Source: Candidatus Binatia bacterium (GTDB lineage Bacteria > Desulfobacterota > Binatia > UBA9968). From it: DNA of 52,288 nucleotides. Position 1 is the first letter of the stretch, and each line of letters begins with the position of its first letter. Positions 7,321-15,122 of the stretch are shown here, one piece after another. A program made the position numbers and the translations under genes. The stretch spans positions 1 through 52,288 of the forward strand of contig DASXUF010000190.1 of the NCBI GenBank assembly GCA_036504975.1. Reading direction: 5' to 3'. Under the pieces are notes generated by a model, which was not told where the DNA came from, ran no database searches, and worked only from the letters and a program-made list of their open reading frames with translations.

Positions 7321-8474
7321 TTATTTTCCGCCGGAAAGGTGGCGTCGATGCGGTAAACGCGCAGCGCGTTTTCATAGAGCACTTTGCGGCGATCGTCCGG
7401 CGGCACGCCTTCGAGCACGCGCTCGACCTCTTGCCATGAGCGCGGGTAGTAGGACGCCACGTGCGGAAAGTCCGACTCCCACATGATGTTGTCGATGCCG
7501 ATGTCGTGGCGGAGCTTGATGCCTTCCGCTTCGAACCAGAAGTTCACGTACATCTGCCGCCGCACCGTTTCGCTCGGGCGCGTGGCGAGGCCCGCGGTCC
7601 ACAGGCGGCGCGATTCCCATTCGTGATCGCACGCGGCCAGGACGAAGTTGAGCCCGCCGATGCCGGCCTCGGCGAAGACGAACTTCAAGCGCGGAAAGCG
7701 CTCGGTCAGGCCGGAAAAGATCAACTGCGGAATGACCTGCGCCGGCGTGACCGCCGACGTCGCCGTCATCGCCGAGTGGGCCTGGCGCGGCGAGTAGCCG
7801 CTCCACTTGCGCACCGACGAACCTGCGCGCAGACCCGCCGAGCCGTGGATGTGGACCGGGATGTCGAGCTCCTGGCAAATGGTCCAGACCGGATACCAGT
7901 ACGGATCGGTAAGGTGAGGGAGCCGTTTCGGCGCTTCGCCGAGGCAGTTGATGCCGCGATGGCCGACCGACGCCGCGCGCTTGATCTCGCGCGCGATGGT
8001 TTTCGGCTCGCTCAAGTACGGCAGAATCGCGAGCGGCAGGTAGCGGTCGCTGGCGCGCACCCACTCGCCGAGCGCGTCGTTGTAGGCGCGCACGGCGTCC
8101 AGCTCGAATTCGGGGTCTTTGAATTCGAAAAACGTTCCGCCCGGCGGATTGGGAAAGAGCACTTCCGCGTCGACCCCGTCGGCATCGAGCGCCTTTAGCC
8201 GCTCGCGCGGGTCGTAAGCCGTCCTCGGAACCTCTTCCCACCGCTTGGGATAAGTCGGAAACGGCTCGCCCATGACCGCGGGGCAGTTGCAGACGTTGCC
8301 GTTATGGACTTTGCCGTAGATGGACCAGCGGTGAACGCGCTGTCCGTTGTCCTGCACCTCTACGACATGAGGGATTTTTTCGTCCCATTTGCCGGCCGAC
8401 ATCCGGGAAGTGTAAGTCTCGGGATCGAACGCCGCGTGCGAGTCCGCGCTGATCAGCTTGTGTTTGATTTCCAT
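7317..8474 (-). CDS. Amidohydrolase-2 (ACMSD-like) family metal-dependent hydrolase
   Basis: This protein of about 385 residues starts MEIKHKLISADSHAAFDPE, with the strand-1 motif DSH. Also seen are PVHIHGSAG (metal His), FVFAEAGIGGLNFV and IMWESDFPHVASYYP, which contains the intact SDFPH active-site Asp motif. The frame stays open upstream into the dispersed repeat at 8521-8636. The in-frame ATG at 8474 (or 8486) is therefore taken as the start, which also fits family length. It heads a two-gene unit with the amidohydrolase at 6178-7320. A role in aromatic or cyclic carboxylate breakdown is inferred from the family only. Confidence 0.85.
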   Translation of the reverse strand: MEIKHKLISADSHAAFDPETYTSRMSAGKWDEKIPHVVEVQDNGQRVHRWSIYGKVHNGNVCNCPAVMGEPFPTYPKRWEEVPRTAYDPRERLKALDADGVDAEVLFPNPPGGTFFEFKDPEFELDAVRAYNDALGEWVRASDRYLPLAILPYLSEPKTIAREIKRAASVGHRGINCLGEAPKRLPHLTDPYWYPVWTICQELDIPVHIHGSAGLRAGSSVRKWSGYSPRQAHSAMTATSAVTPAQVIPQLIFSGLTERFPRLKFVFAEAGIGGLNFVLAACDHEWESRRLWTAGLATRPSETVRRQMYVNFWFEAEGIKLRHDIGIDNIMWESDFPHVASYYPRSWQEVERVLEGVPPDDRRKVLYENALRVYRIDATFPAENN

Positions 8475-8520
8475 AGGGCAAGACATAGCCGGAATTTCGC
8501 GTGCAGGCAAGTCTGAGAGT

Positions 8521-8636
8521 AGTGGTTCAATTTGCCAAATTTTGTAGGGGCGACCCTGCGTGGTCGCCCGTCCGAGAGGGGCAGACACACAGGTCTGCCC
8601 CTACACGATGCGTCGTCGAAATCAAACTGAACCACT
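8521..8636 (+). repeat. Dispersed palindromic element, copy A (MITE-like, with terminal inverted repeats)
   Basis: This 116-bp unit is bounded by AGTGGTTCAATTTG and its near-perfect inverse (13 of 14 matching). Inside it, GTAGGGGC and GCCCCTAC enclose two smaller hairpins, GGGCGACC...GGTCGCCC and GGGGCAGAC...GTCTGCCCC. Related units occur at 27565-27624 and 44021-44102. All three sit between genes. No coding capacity is visible. Confidence 0.85.
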
Positions 8637-8643
8637 GCCCAGA

Positions 8644-8671
8644 TTGACATGGGCTTGCCTCTGCCTATAGA
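8644..8671 (+). promoter_or_regulatory. Sigma70-type promoter of the DapA-family gene
   Basis: A perfect TTGACA (8644-8649) is followed after 16 bases by TATAGA (8666-8671). Transcription would start near 8679, leaving a leader of about 30 bases to the AAGGAGG ribosome binding site and the ATG at 8710. The promoter begins just outside the repeat unit. Confidence 0.6.
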
Positions 8672-8709
8672 TAGAACGTATCTCACCCCAACTCAAAAAG
8701 GAGGAAGCC

Positions 8710-9678
8710 ATGGCGGGACTCAACGAATTGAAAAAAACGGTGAAGGGGTTGGTGATACCGATCCCGGCGGTATTCGACGGCAAAGGCGAACCGGACCTGC
8801 CGATGATCGAAAAGCTGACGGACTGGTATCTCGACGCCGGCGTTCATGGTTTCTTTATCCTGGGATCGCAGGGACAGGGGCCCGCCTGCCGGATCGATCA
8901 GCGCAAAGCCGTGGCCGAAACGGTCGTGCGCCGCGTCAACAAGCGCGTCCCGGCTATTGTGCAGGTCGGGGCGGTGGACCCCTACACGAGCATCGAGCTT
9001 GGACTGCACGCAAAGCAGATCGGCGCCGACGCGATCGGAGTCGTAGGACCTTACTATTACAGCGACCGCAACGAGTGGGAGCTGATCGAGCACTACAAGA
9101 TGGTGGACAAGGCGGTGGGGCTGCCGATGCTGCTTTACAACAATCCCGAATACTCCGGCTACCCGATTTCACCGGCGACGATGGCGAAGCTGCGCGAAGC
9201 CGCGCCGAACATTTTCGCCGCCAAACTCGCGATGGGCAACATCGACCAGGCGGTGAACTATCTCCGCGTGCTATCGCGCGAGTTCGTGCTGTTCATTCCG
9301 ATCACGCAGATGCTGCCGGGCATGCTGATCGGCGTGAAAGGGAGCATCGCGGCGGGGACGCCGGTGACTGTGCCGGAAGCGGGCGTCGAGCTTATCGAAG
9401 CGATTTGGGCCGGGGACTTGGAGCGGGCGCAGAAAATCCAGGTATTGTTGCTGGAGCACGGCGAGCGCATGGCGCCGATCCGCGCTTACGGGAGGCGGAT
9501 AACGCTCGAAGGGCTCCGCCTGCGGGGCCTCGACGTCAAGGAGTACCCGCGCTGGCCGACCAAGCCGCTCACGCCGGAGCATCAAAAGCTCTACGAGCAA
9601 AGCATGACGCGCATTGTCGATGAGCTGAGCGCGCTCGCGGGGCGGAGCGCGGCGCGGGAGAGAAAGCTGGCGGTCTAG
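8710..9678 (+). CDS. DapA-family (dihydrodipicolinate synthase / NAL superfamily) aldolase or lyase
   Basis: This 322-residue class I aldolase-type TIM barrel has Schiff-base Lys172 in FAAKLAMGN and catalytic Tyr143 in LLYNNPE. The substrate loop reads GSQGQGP where true DapA has GTTGE, so it is unlikely to be lysine-biosynthetic DapA. It is better seen as a catabolic keto-acid lyase or hydratase-aldolase. An AAGGAGG ribosome binding site precedes the ATG. It is a single-gene unit divergent from the amidohydrolase pair. Cytosolic. Confidence 0.85.
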   Translation: MAGLNELKKTVKGLVIPIPAVFDGKGEPDLPMIEKLTDWYLDAGVHGFFILGSQGQGPACRIDQRKAVAETVVRRVNKRVPAIVQVGAVDPYTSIELGLHAKQIGADAIGVVGPYYYSDRNEWELIEHYKMVDKAVGLPMLLYNNPEYSGYPISPATMAKLREAAPNIFAAKLAMGNIDQAVNYLRVLSREFVLFIPITQMLPGMLIGVKGSIAAGTPVTVPEAGVELIEAIWAGDLERAQKIQVLLLEHGERMAPIRAYGRRITLEGLRLRGLDVKEYPRWPTKPLTPEHQKLYEQSMTRIVDELSALAGRSAARERKLAV

Positions 9679-9806
9679 GCCGGGACTCAGCCCCTCGGCT
9701 TGCTAGACGGGAAAATTCACCGTTAAACATCCTCTACGTAGGGTACGCTGTCCTCTTTGCGTCACTTCCTTCGTGTTCTTCGTATGCAGCCTATACGGTT
9801 GCTTGT

Positions 9807-9855
9807 CTAGCCGGTGAAAGTCCGGTCGCGGGAATTGGTTGTTTGCCCGCGTAGT
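9807..9855 (+). other. Possible group II intron domain I scrap
   Basis: The sequence around CCGGTGAAAGTCCGG (9811-9825), followed by CGCGGGAATTGGTTG and GCCCGCG, resembles the GGTGAAAGTCC hairpin region found in domain I of bacterial group II introns. No other part of an intron is nearby, so this would be debris. The call rests on recall of the motif and is weak. Confidence 0.35.
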
Positions 9856-9893
9856 GATACTCGACACCCCCCTAACAGCATAACGTCGCAGAG

Positions 9894-9960
9894 AGATTCT
9901 TCGCTTGCGCTCAGAATGACAGTCAGCAAATGTCATCCTGATGAACGGAGTGAAGGATCT
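9894..9960. repeat. Dispersed inverted repeat (AGATTCTTCGC ... GAAGGATCT type)
   Basis: The arm starting AGATTCTTCGCTTGCGCTCA and reading AGAATGACA is mirrored by TGTCATCCTGATGAACGG and GTGAAGGATCT. This is the common intergenic palindromic repeat that gives CHSERKRRIS-like and HPDERSEGS-like translations. It sits between the convergent DapA-family and quinone oxidoreductase genes and could act as a transcript end. No gene is seen in 9679-9971. Confidence 0.65.
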
Positions 9961-9971
9961 CGTCCTAAGTC

Positions 9972-10940
9972 TTACGGTATCAGCAACACCTTGCCCGTCG
10001 TCTTCCGGGCTTCGAGCTGGCGGTGCGCCTCGGCGGCTTCGGCGAGTGGAAAGGTTTTATCGATTCTGAGCTTGAGTTCGCCGGAGGCGATCCAGGTGAA
10101 GAGATCATTCGCCCGCTGGAGCAATTCTTCTCTCGTGATGGCGTAATGAGCCAGCGTCGGCCGGGTCACGAACAGCGATCCCTTGGCGGCGAGCGTGCCG
10201 AGATTGAACGGCGGCACGGGGCCGCTCGACTGTCCGAACAGAACCAGATAGCCGCGCGGCCTCAAGCAGTCGAGACTTTTCTCGAACGTGCTCTGGCCCA
10301 CGGAGTCATACACGACATTCAGGCCGCGCCCGTCGGTCAGCCTCCTCACTTCGGCTAAAAAATCTTTCTGCGTGTATAGAATGATTTCATCGGCGCCGGC
10401 CTCGCGCGCAAGGCGGGCCTTTTCATCGGTAGAGACGGTGCCGAAAATCGTCGCGCCTCGACGCTTGGCGATTTGAACGAGCAACAATCCGACGCCGCCG
10501 GCCGCCGCGTGGACGAGCGCCGTGTCGCCTTTCTTGAGCGGATAAGTGCTGCGGGTCAGATAATGCGCCGTCTTGCCTTGAAGCATCGTCGCCGCGGCGG
10601 CGCGGCTGTCGATGTTCTTCGGAACCGGAACCAGCCTGGAAGAGGGGACGACCGCATACTCCGCGTAGGCGCCCGGCACCATCGAATAGGCGACGCGATC
10701 GCCGATTTTCACTTCCGAGACACTGGGTCCCACCTGATCGACCACGCCGGCGGCTTCCATCCCCAACGTAAAAGGGAGCTTGAGCTGATAGAGCCCGGTG
10801 CGCTGGTAAACATCGATGAAATTTACACCGATCGCCTCGATCTTGACACGCGCCTCTCCCGCGCCCGGCTCGGGAACCGGGACGTCTTCGTAACGCAGGA
10901 CTTCGCCGCCGCCATACTGATGCACGCGAACCGCTTTCAT
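9972..10940 (-). CDS. qor: Zinc-independent NADPH:quinone oxidoreductase (MDR family)
   Basis: This 322-residue medium-chain dehydrogenase/reductase has the quinone oxidoreductase signature: [27 protein letters not shown], the [16 protein letters not shown] nucleotide-binding turn (AxxGGVG) and [16 protein letters not shown]. The structural and catalytic zinc cysteines of alcohol dehydrogenases are absent, as expected for Qor. It would reduce quinones with NADPH in the cytosol. It ends close to a repeat and starts 28 bases after the MBL gene on the same strand. Confidence 0.9.
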   Translation of the reverse strand: MKAVRVHQYGGGEVLRYEDVPVPEPGAGEARVKIEAIGVNFIDVYQRTGLYQLKLPFTLGMEAAGVVDQVGPSVSEVKIGDRVAYSMVPGAYAEYAVVPSSRLVPVPKNIDSRAAAATMLQGKTAHYLTRSTYPLKKGDTALVHAAAGGVGLLLVQIAKRRGATIFGTVSTDEKARLAREAGADEIILYTQKDFLAEVRRLTDGRGLNVVYDSVGQSTFEKSLDCLRPRGYLVLFGQSSGPVPPFNLGTLAAKGSLFVTRPTLAHYAITREELLQRANDLFTWIASGELKLRIDKTFPLAEAAEAHRQLEARKTTGKVLLIP

Positions 10941-10968
10941 TGTGAGCGCTCCTTTTTTTGGGGGGAGA

Positions 10969-11880
10969 TCAAGGGACGGGAAATACCACGATCTCGGTCG
11001 GCTGCGGCAATTCCTGCTTCGAGATTTTCATCACCGGCTGGCTCAGCCTGCGAACGCGGCCGTTGCCCCGGATGTAGTTGTCCACCGCTCCTTCCCAGTC
11101 GTAATGCATCGGCACCGCAATCTTCGGGTTTACCTGCTTGGTGACTTCTCTCGCCTCGGTCGCCGTTACGGTGAACATGCCGCCGGCGATGGGCTGGAGC
11201 AGAATGTCGATTTTTCCTAATAACTTGAGCTGAGCCGGCGTGAGCTCGTGGCCCAGATCGCCGAGATGCGCGATGCACACGTCGTCCACGCGGAAGACGA
11301 AAATGGCGTTTTTCCCCCGCTGCAATCCCTGGCTCTTGTCGTGATAGGCCGGCACCGTATAAACGGAAACGTCGCGGATGCTCGTGTGCACGTTGTTCCA
11401 GTTCTCGCCGCTGGGAGTGAGGCCATGAAAGATGGCGGGATTCCCTTTGGCCATCCAGACGGCGCTGTGCGGTCCATGCGGGTGGCTCGCTGTGACGATG
11501 TTCTGAGGAAACATGGCCGAAGGCATGTCGCCGCGTCCGTGCGGGTCCGTCAAAATCCGCGTTCCCTTAGACGAAACGATCTGGAACATGGCGTGGCCGA
11601 GCCATTCGACCGATACGGCGGCGCCGGGCGCAGCCGCCGCGCGCATCACGCGCGCCTTTACGACCTCGATCTCGTGGCAGAAACTTAATGCGCGACTCGG
11701 GAAACTTACAATTAAAATAAGAGCGAAGAAAATTCCGGTGAGCTTGCCTACTTCCTCTCCCTTGATGGGAGAGGAATGAGGTGAGGGTGACCGGACCGTG
11801 CGGCGCCCCCTCACCCTAGCCCTCTCCCGCGAGGGGAGAGGGAACATTGAACCGAGGCACAGTTCAAGTTTCTGTATCAT
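10969..11880 (-). CDS. UlaG/YtkL-like metallo-beta-lactamase-fold hydrolase, displaced signal segment
   Basis: The body is an MBL-fold protein: [23 protein letters not shown], the metal motif [11 protein letters not shown] (HxHxxH with Pro in place of Asp), then [10 protein letters not shown] and MHYDW, as in UlaG/YtkL relatives. A hydrophobic segment ([15 protein letters not shown]) resembles a signal peptide but lies about 60 residues inside the frame. The preceding codons are the translation of the repeat at 11754-11848. No ATG/GTG start lies directly before the hydrophobic segment, so the ATG at 11880 is a formal choice. The repeat may have been inserted into the 5' end of the gene. Reaction unknown. 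Confidence 0.65.
   Translation of the reverse strand: MIQKLELCLGSMFPLPSRERARVRGRRTVRSPSPHSSPIKGEEVGKLTGIFFALILIVSFPSRALSFCHEIEVVKARVMRAAAAPGAAVSVEWLGHAMFQIVSSKGTRILTDPHGRGDMPSAMFPQNIVTASHPHGPHSAVWMAKGNPAIFHGLTPSGENWNNVHTSIRDVSVYTVPAYHDKSQGLQRGKNAIFVFRVDDVCIAHLGDLGHELTPAQLKLLGKIDILLQPIAGGMFTVTATEAREVTKQVNPKIAVPMHYDWEGAVDNYIRGNGRVRRLSQPVMKISKQELPQPTEIVVFPVP
11754..11848. repeat. CTCTCCC/GGGAGAG dispersed repeat, copy 1, inside a coding frame
   Basis: Inverted arms CCTCTCCC...GGGAGAGG and CCCTCACCCTAGCCCTCTCC...GGGGAGAGGG flank a short spacer. Related copies lie at 14246-14294 and 42455-42497. Read on the minus strand this copy stays open and adds a basic, Ser/Pro/Arg-rich segment to the MBL protein's N-terminus. 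Confidence 0.75.
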
Positions 11881-11952
11881 TGTCGTTTGCACTTTTCGCT
11901 CGACGTTTTCGGCTTGAAATTCAAAACCCAAAATTCATCATTCATCATTTTC

Positions 11953-14190
11953 TCAGATCATTCCCCATTTTCTTCTGAGCCACCACTCGCTGCTTAAAAG
12001 GATCAATATAATCGAGAAAGTCGTGAGCGTGCTCCACAGCGGAATTTCCGTTCGCTCCACGATCTCCGAGGGAGCGAGAAGATTGAGCTTCGCCGCGACG
12101 CGCTCCAGGCTGGCGGCGTTAAGCTCGGCGCCCGCGATGAACTCGCCGCGGCTCGTCTCGGCGATCTGCTTGAGCAGCTCGGGCCGCGGCCTGCCGTCTT
12201 CCGCCTCCGCGTAGGGAAAGGCGACGGAAAAATTCTTTCGGTCTCTGCCGAGCGTCTTGCCGCCGAGCTGGGCTTCGGCTTCGATCCGATAGGCGCCCTC
12301 TCTGGCGGGCGTGAAATCGGCCCGGTATTGGCCTTCCGATTCTTCGCTTGCCTCGAGTCTCGTCTGCTCTCCTTCGGCGCCCGTGACGACGATCTTTAAG
12401 ATGGCGTGCGCCGCCGGCGTGAAGTCGTCGTTCAAGACCTGGATCTTGAACTCGCTTTTCTCTCCCGGCGCCCTGGGGCCGCCGACCGAGCGGATCTGCA
12501 CCTGCTCGAAGGTCGGCTCCTGGGCGAGCCAGCGCACGCTGTGGCGGATGAGCTTCAGATGGTTCTGCGGGCTCTCTCTGGCGCCGACCGCGCCGAAGCT
12601 CCAGCGCCAAATATCGTCGCTCATCAGCGCGAGCGTACGGCCCTTGCCGAACCTGCCGACCGTCAATAACGGCGGACCGCCGCCGGCGCCGTCCTCGGCC
12701 GCTTGCAGCAGCGTTTCGCCTCGGCTTCTCGCGACCAGGTTCAGGCTCGTCAGCGGCGGCATTTTTTTCCACGCCTCTTCGTTTGCCTGCGGGTCCGGCA
12801 AAAGGCGCGTGATCGGATGCGCCTTGCCCGACGAGGTCAGGATGCCCCGCGCGCGTGTCTTCATCCGGTATCTTCCTTTGCCGTCGAGCTCCACCGGCAG
12901 CACCTCGCGCAGCGGGCTCTCGGCGTAGCCGCCGCTGTCGAAGGAGCGGATGCCGCCCATCATTGCCAGCCCGCCGCCGTCGCGGACAAAGTCGCGCACG
13001 CGCTCGAGGTACTGGATATTGAAATAGGAGCGGTAGGAAAAATCGTCGAGAAACACGACGTCGAAATTTTTGAGCTCTTCGAGGAAGATCTCGTCGATCG
13101 GAAACGGAATCAGGCTCAACTGGCTTTCCGGCACGTCGACCACGTCGGTCGGCGTACGCAGAAACACGAAAGAGACGAGATCGATGAATGGATCTTGCTT
13201 GAGCGCCATACGGAGAAAACGGTAATTCCAGGCGGGCGAGCCGGAAAGCGTAAGCACGCGCAGCTTGTCGCGCTGAACCTCGACGCGGAATTCCTTGTGG
13301 TTGTTGTCCGCGATCTGCTCGCCGGGCTGGGCCGCCGCGCTGACGCTGAAGCTGTGCGCGCCGATCTCTTTGGGCGTGTAGGCGAGCGTGATGCGCTGCT
13401 CGAAGGCGTCTTTGTCGATATTGACCGAGCGGGTGGCGACGAGATTTTTTCCGCGGTTGAAGTAGAGCGGCACGGTTTTTCCCGCCAGGCCATAGGCCTG
13501 GACCAGGAGGTCGAGCTTGAACTCCCGGCCGCGAAAGGCGAATTCCGGCGCGGTGAGGTCGGCGACGCGGAGATCGACGAAGCCCTGGCTCTCGCCGAAG
13601 CCGACCGTGAAGATCGGAGCCGAAACCGCGCCGGAATCGATCGCTCCCTTGCTTTCTCCGTTGGCGATCCCGTCGGAGAAGACTATGATCGCGCCTTGCG
13701 GCCCGGCGTCGCGGCTCGCTTCTTTCAAAATTTCCACCAGCCGGGTGCCTCGTCCTCCGGCCGAGAGCTTGGAAATCTCCGACGGCGCGACCGGGTCGAG
13801 GCTGGTGTTGAACTGGTAAACGCGCAGGTCGTAGTCGCGCGCCAGCTTCTCGATCAGCGGCTCGTTTCCGCCGAGCAACTTTTCCTTGACAAGATCGAGC
13901 CGGCTCTTTCCGGACGCCGCCGGCAGCGCCATGCTCTGCGAAGTGTCGATCAAGAGGCTCAGCGGCCGGCGGAGTTTCGTGACGCGCTTGTGGATCAATC
14001 CGGGACTCAGCAGGAAAAAAATCAGCGCGGCATAGACCACGCTCCGTAGGAGCGTCAACCATGCGGCCCGTTGGGTGCCGAGGCGCTGCTTGAGGCCGAT
14101 GAATTGGAACGCCACCGCAGCCAGCGCGCCAAGGCCGACGGCGATTACGACCCACCAGGACAGACCGCCGGCAAAAAACATTTCACTCAT
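11953..14190 (-). CDS. Membrane-anchored VWA / glutamine-amidotransferase-like protein
   Basis: This 745-residue protein has two N-terminal membrane helices (about 11-30 and 43-62), then a von Willebrand A domain with MIDAS DTSQSM near residue 83 and VFSDGIANGES. An Ig-like region follows, then a class I glutamine-amidotransferase-like fold (FDVVFLDDFSYRSYF, RDFVRDGGGLAMMGG) without an evident catalytic Cys, another beta domain, and a C-terminal helix (about 715-735). Such proteins accompany MoxR, DUF58 and BatA proteins and are thought to assemble in the envelope. This is the last core gene of that operon, 156 bases after the DUF4159 gene, with a repeat between them. Confidence 0.85.
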   Translation of the reverse strand: MSEMFFAGGLSWWVVIAVGLGALAAVAFQFIGLKQRLGTQRAAWLTLLRSVVYAALIFFLLSPGLIHKRVTKLRRPLSLLIDTSQSMALPAASGKSRLDLVKEKLLGGNEPLIEKLARDYDLRVYQFNTSLDPVAPSEISKLSAGGRGTRLVEILKEASRDAGPQGAIIVFSDGIANGESKGAIDSGAVSAPIFTVGFGESQGFVDLRVADLTAPEFAFRGREFKLDLLVQAYGLAGKTVPLYFNRGKNLVATRSVNIDKDAFEQRITLAYTPKEIGAHSFSVSAAAQPGEQIADNNHKEFRVEVQRDKLRVLTLSGSPAWNYRFLRMALKQDPFIDLVSFVFLRTPTDVVDVPESQLSLIPFPIDEIFLEELKNFDVVFLDDFSYRSYFNIQYLERVRDFVRDGGGLAMMGGIRSFDSGGYAESPLREVLPVELDGKGRYRMKTRARGILTSSGKAHPITRLLPDPQANEEAWKKMPPLTSLNLVARSRGETLLQAAEDGAGGGPPLLTVGRFGKGRTLALMSDDIWRWSFGAVGARESPQNHLKLIRHSVRWLAQEPTFEQVQIRSVGGPRAPGEKSEFKIQVLNDDFTPAAHAILKIVVTGAEGEQTRLEASEESEGQYRADFTPAREGAYRIEAEAQLGGKTLGRDRKNFSVAFPYAEAEDGRPRPELLKQIAETSRGEFIAGAELNAASLERVAAKLNLLAPSEIVERTEIPLWSTLTTFSIILILLSSEWWLRRKWGMI

Positions 14191-14245
14191 GTCTGCATCG
14201 CCTTATATTTTCCCTTGGCGCCCTCTGCGTCTTTGCGCGAGGCTA

Positions 14246-14294
14246 CCCTCTCCCTCACCCTCTCCCGCACGCGGGAGAGGGAAGGGGTGAGGGC
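14246..14294. repeat. CTCTCCC/GGGAGAG dispersed repeat, copy 2
   Basis: The hairpin CCCTCACCCTCTCCCGC ... GCGGGAGAGGG, followed by GGGGTGAGGG, lies in the gap between the DUF4159 gene and the VWA gene of the operon. It may attenuate or protect the transcript. Confidence 0.75.
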
Positions 14295-14345
14295 GAAGAG
14301 CACGAAGCGCACGAAGTTCGGATCATGAGTCAAGACAGCACCTTC

Positions 14346-15122
14346 CTATCTCGACAGCCGCCGCTGGATGAAAGGCACGTGGATCAAATCGTCTTTGTAG
14401 TTCTCCGTCATGGCGTAAAGGATGAGATTGATTCCCAGGTGAAATGCGTCTCGCCGCTGCGGCTCGCCGCCAGGCGTGCACGGGTTGATCCAGTTGCCGA
14501 GCTGGTCGCGCTCCCAGGCGCCGCCGAGATCGTTCTGGCAATAAACGACCGGCGTCGTGGCGCCGATGTTGATTCCCTCGACGTAGGGGCGGACGATCCT
14601 GACGCCGCCGATGCGCCAAAGAAGATAATAGCTCCGCAGCGCCGGATGGGCCGTGGGCAAGCGGCTGAACTCCTTCTCCGGGAAGATCCGCTTCATCTCC
14701 CGCCGGAGACTCTGGTCAAATCCATAGCCGGGCTGTCCCAGGGCGTCGTCGACGAGCAGGAATCCTCCGTAGGATAGGAAACGCCGCAGAATGTCGATCT
14801 CGTCAAGGTTGAACGGCTCGAACTCGTATTTGCCCGACATGTAGAGAAACGGGTGGGAAAACAGATCGGGGTCGGTGAGAGTCATCTCGCGGCGCGCCGG
14901 CGCGGCCTCCACGCTGGTGCGTTGCATCAGCTCTTCCATCAGCGGCTGGACGGCGAGCGCGTGCGGGTTCCAATCGCCGCCGCGATACTTGAGCTGGGCG
15001 AAGACGAACTGGATCGGCCGCTCGCGCTCCTGCGCCTGGCCGGCGGGCGACTTGGCGGGCGCGAGCCCCGCCGCCGCGAGACAACCGTAAGAGAGGAGCC
15101 GGAGAAAATCGCGTCTATCCAT
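14346..15122 (-). CDS. DUF4159 domain protein with Tat-type signal
   Basis: This 258-residue protein starts MDRRDFLRLLSYGCLAAAG, a twin-arginine signal, and so is probably exported folded. The mature part is the DUF4159 fold: IQFVFAQLKYRGGDWNPH, MSGKYEFEPF, LRRFLSYGGFLLVDDALG and the C-terminal FHLGINLILYAMTENYKDD, all family landmarks. The function is unknown. DUF4159 genes recur in MoxR-DUF58-BatA operons. It overlaps the BatA-like gene by eight bases, so the two are translationally coupled. Confidence 0.88.
   Translation of the reverse strand: MDRRDFLRLLSYGCLAAAGLAPAKSPAGQAQERERPIQFVFAQLKYRGGDWNPHALAVQPLMEELMQRTSVEAAPARREMTLTDPDLFSHPFLYMSGKYEFEPFNLDEIDILRRFLSYGGFLLVDDALGQPGYGFDQSLRREMKRIFPEKEFSRLPTAHPALRSYYLLWRIGGVRIVRPYVEGINIGATTPVVYCQNDLGGAWERDQLGNWINPCTPGGEPQRRDAFHLGINLILYAMTENYKDDLIHVPFIQRRLSR

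Noticed and set aside
7317-8588. 423-codon version of the upstream amidohydrolase
   Set aside because: The first 35-38 codons are translated repeat DNA and leader; family alignment begins at the ATG near 8474.
12119-14155. 678-codon minus-strand frame overlapping the VWA gene
   Set aside because: It is an Arg/Ala/Gly-rich translation of the same strand in another frame. The overlapping frame has clear membrane and VWA motifs.
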